Assembly: GCA_964649415.1 (NCBI GenBank)
Contig: CAZYSK010000001.1
Location: forward strand, 1 to 64,000
DNA length: 64,000 bases
From: CAZYSK01 sp964649415
GTDB taxonomy: Bacteria > Chloroflexota > Anaerolineae > B4-G1
Reading direction: 5' to 3'
Positions 16,151-25,257 of the stretch are shown piece by piece. Numbering within the stretch: position 1 is the stretch's first letter; every line of letters starts with the position of its first letter. The position numbers and the translations under genes were made by a program. The notes beneath the pieces are model-generated. The model saw nothing but the letters and a program-made list of their open reading frames with translations. It did not search any database and was not told the DNA's origin.

Positions 16151-19100
16151 TCACCTACGCGGAAGACGGGGGTCCCGCCGACCGTTTCCACCAGAGTAGG
16201 GAGCGTTTCTCGGCGTCCGGTCGTGCCGTCCACCATCACTTCTCAAAGATTCATTTACTAGCCAGTGCAGCACGGACAATCCGCTGTTCTCACACTGCGG
16301 ATACACAACCTGCATGCAATAAGACTGCCCCGTAGTCTCGGCCGTTTCACCGCCGTACACTTGTACATAGTACAGACCGCGTTCCAGGTCGACTGCGTCA
16401 ATGTACTCGCCAGAATTGCCAGGATTGCCAGAGTAGCCCCGACGTTCACCAGTCTCGTCAAACAGGCTCAAGCTATAGTTATGCCCCGCTGGGATGTTCT
16501 TCAGCCACACTTGAACACGGCCTGTGACAAGCACGGTGAAGAAGAAATAGTCCTTGGCATCAACCGGAGACTCCAAAGTACCATAGTACGTGAGCCCAGA
16601 GACCACAGGCCCGTTGGCAACAGTCGTGTCGTCATTTGGCTCAATCTCCCATAGCACATCGACGGTTTCAGCCTCGGACCATGCGCTGTCGCCCAACGCG
16701 TTCCGCGCCTTGACTCGATAGAAGTAGCGGGTTGGCCCCTTGTTAGTGGCAGAATAGGACCTGTTCCCGCCAGCGTACACCTGCTTCCAGTTGGCAGCAT
16801 CATTGTGCATGGCCTCTTCCAGAACATAGGTCATGGCATTCGTAGTCACAATCCAGCTGACAGTATAGTCGTTGCGACTGTCCTTGACGATTGGTTTGAG
16901 CACCGGTGTGCGGAGGGGCCATTGTTGCAGAACTATGGGGCAGAAGGTGTACTTCCTATCCGGCCCTGGTCCGATTTCTGTCGTAATGAAATGACTGGCG
17001 GTGACGGCGCCCCCTGCGTTGATGGCTGTCACGGAGATTGTGCAGGGCACGCCAGACATGTCCCACGAAAAACGCACTGTATGGGTCAGGGCATTCGTCA
17101 TCGTGAGAACATCGTCCTGCTTTGTGGCCTGCCACGAATAAGTCACCGGCAAAGTTGCTGTGGGTGGGCCAACAGTGGCGGTGAAGGCACAGTCCGCGCC
17201 GACGCTACCTGTAATCGGGCCGTCGATCCTCACATCTCCAACTGGTATGCTAATGTCGATAACGTGTTTGTCGGTGCATGAGCCACCGGGATTGGTCGCA
17301 GTGCACACGATGGTATGCGGACCGGTGGCATCCCAGGCGTAGGTTGCCGTAGTTCCTCCCTGCCCCTTCGACGGCTCCGGCGACCAGACATGGCTGATAG
17401 GACTTGTCGCCGTAGATGGGCTCACATCAGCAGTGAAAGTGTATGCCGTGCCAGCGATACCCGTGTCTGGACCCTCGATCTCCACATCCCCGACTGGCAT
17501 CACGACATGGACATAGTGCGTGTCGCTGACCACGCCATCCGCGTGCGTTGCCGTGCACACGAGAGTCTGCCAACCAGCGATGCCCCACGTATAGACAGCC
17601 ACACCCTCACCCTGCCCAGTCGAAGGCTCCGGCGACCAGACGTAACTTATGGGGCGCGTCGCCGTAGGAGGTCTCACATTGGCGGTAAAGGTGCAAGCCT
17701 CGTTGACGGTAACCACCTCGGGTCCCCCAATCTCCATACCCTCAACAGGCACGCCCTTCACTTGGATCTTGTCAATGATATAGCCATCTTCAGGCGCGTC
17801 CCAGTTGACGCGTGCCCGAAACATGATCTGGAATCGATCGCTGAACGGCGTGCCCGCTACGGACGCTGCCGAATCCAGATAGATGACGCCATTGTGCCAG
17901 CAGTCATCGTCGTCATCAGATACAGTCAAGGTAAACACCTTGGACCAGGGCACAGTGTCGTCGTTGCGGATATAGACCGCCCCCTCATCGCCAGGGTCTT
18001 CATCGAACGCTTTCCACCAGAAATCCAGTTCTACACCCGACCTTCCCGCAAGATCTACGTTCAAGATCAAGGCCGCGGTTGAACGGATATCGTTGTTTCT
18101 CCCAGGGTCGTCTAGAAGGACACTGTAGGATCCGCATTCAGAGCAAGGTTCATACGTGTTTGTAATCGCCACTCGGCCCTGAAGAGTGGTGCTAACGGAC
18201 CAAGGCCAACCGAGTCGACCCAGTTCAAAACTGTCAGAAAACGGGAAGGCCGCAGCCACAGCAGCGGCGGAAAGAGAGTCGGCGACCGTGGCTCCGGGAT
18301 TGGTGGCCGTGACTGTGACGACCTGAGACCCAGGTAGAGTCCAGGTGAAAGCGGTAGAGTCTGTCAACCCCACGTCCGGATGCATCACCGGCTCGTGCCC
18401 GGTGGCTTGCCACACATACGTGATGTGAGATGTAGCGGTGATCGGCCTCACCGCGGCGGTAAAAACGTAACTTGTGTTGATGCGGACCTGGGTGGGCCCC
18501 GTAATGACCACATGATCTGGTGGACTATAGATCTCCACGGTATCCGTCGCTACACTGCTCCCGGTCCAGTTGGCAGCAGCGAGTACGACCGTGTATACCC
18601 CGGGAGAAGAATACGTGTGTGTAGGATCCTCGGAGAAGCAAGTCTTGCCATCGCCGAAGTCCCACACATAATCGGCACATCCCATGAAAATGGTCGTGTT
18701 GCTAAATGTAGTCTCCTGTCCTAGCCAGTCAGGGCTGGAGGAAGCAAACGAGGCTAGGGGCCGAGACGGCATCAACTCGTCAGCTCCTATGTCAGGGTTG
18801 GAGCACAGCGGACGAGGTTCACCATCCATATCCGTGGTCACTCCTGTGCCCAACCCAGTATCAAAAGCCGCTGAATCAGGGCCAATGTGATAATCGCCCG
18901 TCCCAGCATCAACGAACCTTGGATTGCCTTCAAGATTGTTGGTGCAGATGGCTCTTCCGGTGCACCTCTCTGTGCTACTGAAGAAGAGAGTGTGATCTGC
19001 AATGACATCACTACCATCTAGCCCAGCATAGAATCCAGCCAGGTGATCTGCAACAATCGTGTTAGACAGAGCTGCGGATCCTCCGTTTACCGCCGCCAGG

Positions 19101-21076
19101 GCAGCCGCACCGTTGCTAGCCAGGGTCCAGTGTTGGGCAAGGAGATCACCCTGAGAAAGGTAGATTCCCGTACCATCAACTCTGCACTTGCTGTTCTTGG
19201 CAATGACGTCATTCTGAGCGTAGACGGTACCTCCCGCAACGGCAATGCCACCACCGTGAGACTCGGCCACGTTGCTGATGATAGTGTTCCCAATCAACGT
19301 TACTGTTCCACTGCAGACGTCAACGTAGATCCCTCCCCCGTTCCCATCGGCCGTATTACTCAGAATCCAGTTCGATCTGAGTCGAATCGGTGCACTGCCG
19401 ACCAGCCGGATTCCACCCCCTGTCTCGGCACAGCCATTGACGAGGGTCAGACCTTCCACCGTGACGTTGCGCCTGTCCTCCACGTTGATAGCAAGTACAC
19501 TGTCCAAACCCTGACCGTCTACAACGGTTGAATAGGGTTGCAGCAGACGCGTGGCCCACGCCGAGGCGTCGTAGCCGCCGAGTATACTTAGCACCTTCCC
19601 TAAAGTCAGGTTCTCAGCGTACGTACCCTGAGCCACATGAATCGTTCCTCCGGCATACGTCTGGCTGATGGCATGGCCAATCGTAGCAAACGGGGAGACC
19701 CTGCTGCCCGTGCCGGTGATATCGCTGCCGATCTCAGCACTGACGTACGCATCACGATAGAGTCGATAGAAGCCAGCAACGAGCCTCCGCGGGTCTCCCT
19801 GCTCGGACTCCGCCAGCAATAGCCCACAGTCGGGCGGGCCCAACCGATCGGCACTCACCGTGATCGCGACGGTCACAGTCGCAGAGCGGCCATGTCTCAG
19901 CGTAACCGTTGGTGGGGTTACAAGAGCTGGCCAACCCTGAGCCGACAAGTGAGTCAGCGTGAACGTGTCTACAGTACCGCTGCGATTGGTCAAAGTGTAG
20001 GAAAACGCGACCGACTGTCCCAACCCACAGCCAGTAGTTTGCTCCGGTGGCATCACCTCCAGTCCACCGATCGACCTGGCACTCTGGGCCGAACCCCATC
20101 CCTCAACATCCCGTGTCCAGGCCGTCACCGTAGCCGGCGAGCCGTGATCGAGCCCGCGGAATGCCATCGCCACGCGATACCCCTCTCCCGCACTGGTACC
20201 CCTAGGAATGATACACACATCGTTCACGAACGGATCTTCCACGGTTGCATCAACAGGCGTATCCGCGATGAGCCGAACGTAGTCGCAGCTACGTGCATCA
20301 GTGAACGTTCCGGACACGATTACGCCCACACTCACCACATCCAGCTCCGTACACGGGCTGGTCACCTCGATCAGGGCTGTCATACCGGTCACGTCCGTGT
20401 AGACGCCATCAAGCGTTATGCTTGGAGAAACATGGTTGGTCCACGGCAAGAATGGGCTACTCAGCGGATGAATAGCCGAGCATCGCGTGATACCTGTTCC
20501 CTCGTGAACCTCGAAGTGCAAGTAGGAGTCTGCGCCAGCAGCATCGTCCCCGACCCAACCGATGACCTGACCAGGCACGACCTGAACACCGCGAATGATC
20601 TCTGCGGAGACTGCTGCGAGGTTGCCATAGAGGGTTTGGCAGTCTGCGCCTTCATGCACCAGATGTACAAACCCGCCATCACTTGCACCCGGCATACCTA
20701 CGCCACGGAAGGAATACACAGTGCCCGTGGTCACGGCGTGGACAGGCATTCCCTCATCTGCCAACCAGTTGACGCCCAGGCGAAATCCATAGCGACTATA
20801 GACTCCGGCCCTTGACAATTGGGGACCAAATGTATCACGGATGTTCAGCGTGGTGGTGAGAGGATAGGTGAAGACGGACGGCACTCGCAGGAAAAGCCCA
20901 CTGTCAAATGGAGCAGGAACTGCAGATGGGCAGGGATCAGCCTTTGCCAAGAGACTCGTAAGGCGCAGCAAACATACAACACCGATCATGGCGGCACCAA
21001 ACGCCCAGACGAGCATCAATAGCCTAGATCGACGCACCCGGGATGTATCCAGTTCACATCGCTCACGTCGTGTCAT
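16151..21076 (-). CDS. Giant secreted multidomain protein: degenerate M23, beta-helix, PKD/Ig repeats, PPC
   Basis: 1641 residues. Order: N-terminal TM/signal (about 19-45); an M23/LytM-like fold (about 85-195); a C-rich beta-sandwich and a NEW3-like segment (about 340-440); a right-handed beta-helix (about 443-770, opening DAYVSAEIGSDITGTGSRVS, with GGGI rungs); a PKD domain (WDFGDGK, about 805); four Ig/PKD-like repeats starting with an I-x-GP strand and containing TATxxIxYVW (about 860-1330), interrupted by a jelly-roll-like insert; an FN3-like segment; and a C-terminal PPC domain (EIEPNDDTTVANG). The M23 zinc ligands are mostly replaced (R99/N103, N152, Y185; H187 remains), so peptidase activity is unlikely. 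SD AGGAGG fixes the start. Probably an adhesin or cell-surface structural protein. Confidence 0.85.
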   Translation of the reverse strand: MTRRERCELDTSRVRRSRLLMLVWAFGAAMIGVVCLLRLTSLLAKADPCPSAVPAPFDSGLFLRVPSVFTYPLTTTLNIRDTFGPQLSRAGVYSRYGFRLGVNWLADEGMPVHAVTTGTVYSFRGVGMPGASDGGFVHLVHEGADCQTLYGNLAAVSAEIIRGVQVVPGQVIGWVGDDAAGADSYLHFEVHEGTGITRCSAIHPLSSPFLPWTNHVSPSITLDGVYTDVTGMTALIEVTSPCTELDVVSVGVIVSGTFTDARSCDYVRLIADTPVDATVEDPFVNDVCIIPRGTSAGEGYRVAMAFRGLDHGSPATVTAWTRDVEGWGSAQSARSIGGLEVMPPEQTTGCGLGQSVAFSYTLTNRSGTVDTFTLTHLSAQGWPALVTPPTVTLRHGRSATVTVAITVSADRLGPPDCGLLLAESEQGDPRRLVAGFYRLYRDAYVSAEIGSDITGTGSRVSPFATIGHAISQTYAGGTIHVAQGTYAENLTLGKVLSILGGYDASAWATRLLQPYSTVVDGQGLDSVLAINVEDRRNVTVEGLTLVNGCAETGGGIRLVGSAPIRLRSNWILSNTADGNGGGIYVDVCSGTVTLIGNTIISNVAESHGGGIAVAGGTVYAQNDVIAKNSKCRVDGTGIYLSQGDLLAQHWTLASNGAAALAAVNGGSAALSNTIVADHLAGFYAGLDGSDVIADHTLFFSSTERCTGRAICTNNLEGNPRFVDAGTGDYHIGPDSAAFDTGLGTGVTTDMDGEPRPLCSNPDIGADELMPSRPLASFASSSPDWLGQETTFSNTTIFMGCADYVWDFGDGKTCFSEDPTHTYSSPGVYTVVLAAANWTGSSVATDTVEIYSPPDHVVITGPTQVRINTSYVFTAAVRPITATSHITYVWQATGHEPVMHPDVGLTDSTAFTWTLPGSQVVTVTATNPGATVADSLSAAAVAAAFPFSDSFELGRLGWPWSVSTTLQGRVAITNTYEPCSECGSYSVLLDDPGRNNDIRSTAALILNVDLAGRSGVELDFWWKAFDEDPGDEGAVYIRNDDTVPWSKVFTLTVSDDDDDCWHNGVIYLDSAASVAGTPFSDRFQIMFRARVNWDAPEDGYIIDKIQVKGVPVEGMEIGGPEVVTVNEACTFTANVRPPTATRPISYVWSPEPSTGQGEGVAVYTWGIAGWQTLVCTATHADGVVSDTHYVHVVMPVGDVEIEGPDTGIAGTAYTFTADVSPSTATSPISHVWSPEPSKGQGGTTATYAWDATGPHTIVCTATNPGGSCTDKHVIDISIPVGDVRIDGPITGSVGADCAFTATVGPPTATLPVTYSWQATKQDDVLTMTNALTHTVRFSWDMSGVPCTISVTAINAGGAVTASHFITTEIGPGPDRKYTFCPIVLQQWPLRTPVLKPIVKDSRNDYTVSWIVTTNAMTYVLEEAMHNDAANWKQVYAGGNRSYSATNKGPTRYFYRVKARNALGDSAWSEAETVDVLWEIEPNDDTTVANGPVVSGLTYYGTLESPVDAKDYFFFTVLVTGRVQVWLKNIPAGHNYSLSLFDETGERRGYSGNPGNSGEYIDAVDLERGLYYVQVYGGETAETTGQSYCMQVVYPQCENSGLSVLHWLVNESLRSDGGRHDRTPRNAPYSGGNGRRDPRLPRR

Positions 21077-21228
21077 CTTGGCCCCCTCCTACTCGAGTCG
21101 TCACCGTTTAGTGGCGCTCACTGGGTGAGTAATCAACTGCACAACATCACCCTTGCCAGCCAGATGTCTTGACTTGTGTTCGTATGTCGGATCCCCGCCA
21201 GCGGCGGCAGTGGCGGCGTACGTAATAG

Positions 21229-21927
21229 CTATGGTGGTGGCGGTGTATCGCTCGGCACCGGGCCATCTGAGCCAAATGGGCTAAACCAGAAGTTCCACTC
21301 CTCAGACTGTGCCACAGCTTTGTGGCTTTGAACGATCACAACCAGCCATCGACAATCCCCAATATACTCAGGTACGGGCAGTTCAGTACTCCACCTTGAG
21401 GTCAGGAGTTCGGGACTTGCGAACGACTTGCCCGTAGGCTTATGAAGCACAAACACCTGGAAGGTCTGCCCCCATCCCAGGTCTTGTTCCCACTGCCATT
21501 CAAAGGTGACCTGCGTGACCTGGTTTCTCCCCACAGTTGCATTCGCTTCCGGCTTGACTAGACGCGGCGGCGGAGGGGGTGGTCTCTGTGTCGACGTGAG
21601 GGTGGGAGTAGATGCCTTGGTCGGGGTCCGGGTAGGTGTGTGAGTTGGTATAGGGATTGGGGTGGATGTCCTGGTCGAGGTCGGCGTAGGTGACATGGTT
21701 GGAGTAGAAGTTGGAGTAATCGTTGAGGTTGGAGGCCGCACATGCGTTGGTCCGGTTGGCGCTATTGCTGGCAATGAGGGACTTGACGATCTGCAGCCAG
21801 ACAACACCGACAGGCCCAATGCTTCCAGTAGTGCTATGCCGACTACAGTTGCTAGCATCGCATTGGAAAGCAGGCCTACGTTGCCAGCAATCAGCCTCCG
21901 GAGTTTGTAGTAGTTGCTTGCACACAT
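21229..21927 (-). CDS. Secreted Thr-Pro-rich linker protein with C-terminal beta domain
   Basis: 232 residues. A hydrophobic signal (about 20-45) ends in LSVLSGC, a credible lipobox, so it is probably a lipoprotein (Cys45). A low-complexity Thr/Pro/Ser linker follows (about 62-118), then PPPPPP and a beta-rich domain (KPEANATVGRN to WNFWFSPFG) with Trp-rich strands similar to Ig/FN3 folds that precede extracellular modules. The linker DNA is repetitive enough that the other minus-strand frames are also open. It sits between the giant protein (152 bases downstream) and the CHAT gene (119 bases upstream) on the same strand. An outer-face partner of one of them is plausible. No family name assigned. 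Confidence 0.65.
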   Translation of the reverse strand: MCASNYYKLRRLIAGNVGLLSNAMLATVVGIALLEALGLSVLSGCRSSSPSLPAIAPTGPTHVRPPTSTITPTSTPTMSPTPTSTRTSTPIPIPTHTPTRTPTKASTPTLTSTQRPPPPPPRLVKPEANATVGRNQVTQVTFEWQWEQDLGWGQTFQVFVLHKPTGKSFASPELLTSRWSTELPVPEYIGDCRWLVVIVQSHKAVAQSEEWNFWFSPFGSDGPVPSDTPPPP

Positions 21928-22046
21928 ATCTGATAGAGCCTTCCCTCAACGGTAGAATCGTGATGATAGCCGGTCAACGGTACAACGGCACAGCGAAGGC
22001 CCCTGGATGCACATCTATGACACACCTGGCCCGCCTGGAACTGAAC

Positions 22047-24590
22047 TCAATGGATCTCCACGTCGTCAACATACGTCCATGTGTTCCACCACTCATGCTC
22101 ACCATTGACATCTCTTAGAGAAATCTCTATACTCTCTCCACTGTAGGAGCCTAGATCGAACTCCACATGTTGCCATCCAGAGTCCCAGGCTTCGCGGTCG
22201 CAGCTAGATGCATTCCATTCAGTATTCCCATACTGACCGACGGGCTCATCAGTATTCCCATACTGACCGACGGGCTCATCGTCTATGCTGACCTGGAAGA
22301 AGTCATAGAAATCTAAGTCCTGACTGAAGACTCGGTACCTCAGCGCAAGAGTAGGGCCAAACGTCTGCGGCACTTTGAAGGTCTGCTTCACCCAGGCCTG
22401 GCCCACCGGCACTCCTCCCTGACAATCATAGTCCGGGCTACCAAGAACAAGGAAATGCTGTCCTCCCTCAGACTGAATTCCACAACCCAGATCACCCCCA
22501 TGTTGCCAACAGTCCAGATCTCTTTCAAAGTCGCCGTTACACAGTATCGGCGGCTTTGATGTCAACGTAGGCTCAACAGGAGCACGAGGGCTTCGCCGAA
22601 ACAAGGTATATATGGTGATGACAAGTGCTACAATTGCCACCACACCACCAATCCCCTGCCACACTGGATCACGCAGGAACTCGGTGAACCCGTTTCTTCG
22701 CCTCGGACTCTCTGTGGCTGCGATCTGCTTGTTTTCTTTTGCTTTCTTCAGCCTGTCAACAGCATCCGGGTAATCCGGCTCCTCTCGAAGAATCGCCTCA
22801 AACCCCTCGATCGCCTGATCCCAATTCCCACTATGAAGATCTTTCAGTGCCTGATCATAGAGACTCTGGAGCCTACGCTGCCTGCGAGCATAATCCAGTT
22901 TGGCCGTCGAATCCTTGTAGGATTGATCAATCTGGACAATCCTTAGAAGCAAAGTGATCGCCTCTGCCCAACCCCCGTCTTTGAGCCTGACTTCAGCTTC
23001 AATATAGATAGACTGCAGTTCCAATTTCCTTTCCGCCCGCTTAAGCAGATCAGCAGCATCCTCGTAGTTCTCGCCCGAATTGACTATGGTCTCGAGGTAC
23101 CTGACAGCGGCTTCCCATCTCCTCCTGTCGTAACAAGCCTTACCCGCTCTATACAGGTCTTCGAGATCCTGTTTTCTTCTCCCTCGTTCCTTACTCTCGC
23201 GCATGCCTGTCTTCGCTTCACCCAGCTTCTGCCAGGCATTTCTGTACTCAGGATCGACCCCGATCAGTTCGCGGAAAGCCTTTTCAGCTTCTTCCCACAC
23301 TTCCTTATCAAGACACTCAACGCCCCGGGCATACAACTCCTGCAGTCGTTCCGCTTCCTGAGCACTTACGTCCCTGATCGCAGACACGTTCTGTGCCTCG
23401 GGCTCAGTACTGTTTTCGCTCTTGCCATCTGCTTCTCTCGTCTTGACTCTGAACAAAGCACCGTCGGGAGATCGCATGTACAGCACCGGCGTGCCCCACT
23501 CCAGTGTATCTTCCGCAGCGAGGCTGACAGCCTTCCGCGCCTCCGCCACCGCCGCGTCTACTGGCATACTATCTGCCAAGGCGGAGTAGAAACTGCTCGA
23601 AAACTCAATCGCCGCCTGATCACTGATTGCGTACTGCATCGCCAGAATCACCGGGATCCCCCTCTTCACCAGAGTGGCAGCAGTGCTCGAAAAAACGTCT
23701 CGCTCGCTCGCCCTCGCTCCCTCGCAGGCATTCAGCAGAACCAGCCGAAGTGAGCGGTGATCAGCCAACAATCGTCCCAACTTCGTCGCTGTCAGATTCT
23801 CAGCCTTGCCATCCGTACCGACCAGGGCGATGGTACCCTCGTCCACGTTGCGATCAAACCCACCATGTCCGACGAAGTGAAAGATGTGTCAAGGTCCCCT
23901 ACGCATAGCCTGATGCAACGCTCGCCAGGTTTGGCCTTCCAACCATGTCAGCTTCACTAAGCCATGCGCTTCCAAGCTCTGGATAGCTTCCTCAACCCGC
24001 TGCTTCTCGCCAGCAACATCTAGCGGAGGCAGATCGCTTGGACTGACAACCATCCCCAGAACACGTAATGGTGGAAGGACTCTCAAAGGGTCGACAGATT
24101 GAGGCAATTCCGGATAACGCACCACCGGTGTGTTGCGAGAGAGACAGACGTATTCCCCTCGACGCGAGTCATACAGGAATTCCCAAGGCACTGCAGCCAA
24201 CTCAGGTGGATGGATGCGCAGCTTCAGCCGCAGTCCCTTGCCCTGGTCCGCCGCTATCTCAAAGCTCACGTCATACCGGCTACGTACCTCACCAACCAGC
24301 AACGCGTCAAACAGGGCTTGGCCAAAGCCCTGGACAACGCGTTCTTTCTCCGAGAGAATCCTACGCAGCTTCGCGCCAGAGCAAAGCAGGGCGATTTGCA
24401 GATCCTTCAATCTACTCTCTAGGCCATGCTCGTCAAAGGGAAAGCACATCGTCTCCCTTGCTTCCCCTGCTGGCGAGCGCACCACCACCAACGGATACCC
24501 CCTTTCAGTGCCAGAGCCGACCTCTAGTTCAAAATCAAGGTAGCTCAAGTGCCTCGAACTTGAGTCAGCAAAGAGGACATCTGCATCCAT
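22047..24590 (-). pseudogene. CHAT-domain protease / TPR / TM / jelly-roll protein with in-frame TGA
   Basis: 848 codons in one frame, interrupted only by TGA at 23889-23891 (codon 234). N-terminal sensor-like part (1-150), then CHAT caspase-like domain: HFVGHGGFD (catalytic H242) and LVLLNACEGA (catalytic C289). Next come four or more TPR-like helical repeats (about 410-620), a transmembrane helix (about 644-665), and a C-terminal carbohydrate-binding or MAM-like beta-sandwich (about 680-847). The TGA stands where the family usually has an aromatic residue (GP-W-HIFHF), so TGG to TGA is the simplest explanation. The downstream part has a GTG at 23846 but would lack the catalytic His. SD GAGGTGG precedes the ATG at 24590. 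It may be a recent nonsense mutation, a sequencing error or a readthrough site. CHAT proteins act in peptide cleavage and programmed responses. Confidence 0.75.
22221..22280. repeat. Perfect 30-bp in-frame tandem duplication
   Basis: Two identical 30-mers lie head to tail inside the C-terminal beta domain of the CHAT gene, encoding DEPVGQYGNT in duplicate (once preceded by D from the upstream codon). Exact identity implies a very recent slippage event or an assembly artefact. Confidence 0.9.
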
Positions 24591-25204
24591 GCTCCACCTC
24601 GCGCATCACTGTGAGACTGCATCGCACAGCCAACCGCCTTATGTGCCCGATTCACTGAGTCAGCATGCCAGGCCATAACTCGTGCAACTAGCCAACAGTG
24701 ACTTCAACTTATGTTGCTATGACTTGGTGGACACCTGCCCGGCTCTGCGCCAGAGCCAGTCCTGCACCCAACCAGCCTATCACACCCATATGTCCAGTCC
24801 ACGAATGCTTGCTGACAGTATTCGCCCTTCACCATCCACACAACCATCGAGAATACACAACCGGACTTCGCAGGTACTCATTCTGATGGTAACAGTACCC
24901 AAGATCTCGACTCCCGACAGGGTCGCAATCGGATGTTTCGACAAAGAGGAAAACAGAGATAACTCGATAGGAGACGCTCAGAGAAACGCAATCGAGTAGC
25001 TCGATTGCAGAAGAAGTGAAGAATTGTGGCAGGCGCATTGCCGGTGCGCATTGTGGTCCCCGCCCCCCAGAGAGTTGACCTTCCGGGCTGCCCAATCCAA
25101 GAGACCCGTCCCAGTGCGTTGAAAAATGCAGTTGTCCCTCTTGGGCGCTTGGTATTCTACTATACTTTCGCAGCAAAGTCAAAGACACGCATTCACTCAT
25201 CTAA
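24591..25204. other. Intergenic region upstream of CHAT gene and left of the IS
   Basis: 614 bases with no supported gene on either strand; the open frames here are short and compositionally random. The CHAT promoter is expected near the left end but no good -35/-10 pair was found. The right end abuts the insertion sequence. Confidence 0.5.
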
Positions 25205-25249
25205 AATGTTACTGAGGTAGAATGGTTCTTCCAAATGATAATGTTACTG
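25205..25249 (+). repeat. Left terminal inverted repeat of the IS
   Basis: Contains ATGTTACTG at 25206-25214 and again at 25241-25249. The inner copy is preceded by AAATGATA, the same octamer found just outside the right outer copy. The transposase SD GGAGGA immediately follows the inner copy, so transposase binding there would also control its own translation or transcription. Confidence 0.85.
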
Positions 25250-25257
25250 GAGGAATC

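Noticed and set aside
23889..23891. Selenocysteine codon in the CHAT gene
   Set aside because: Family alignment by eye calls for Trp or another aromatic residue, not Cys, and no SECIS-like hairpin was recognised directly downstream.
22047..24590. Frameshift splitting the CHAT gene
   Set aside because: The two halves are in the same frame (distance between starts divisible by three). Only a stop codon separates them.
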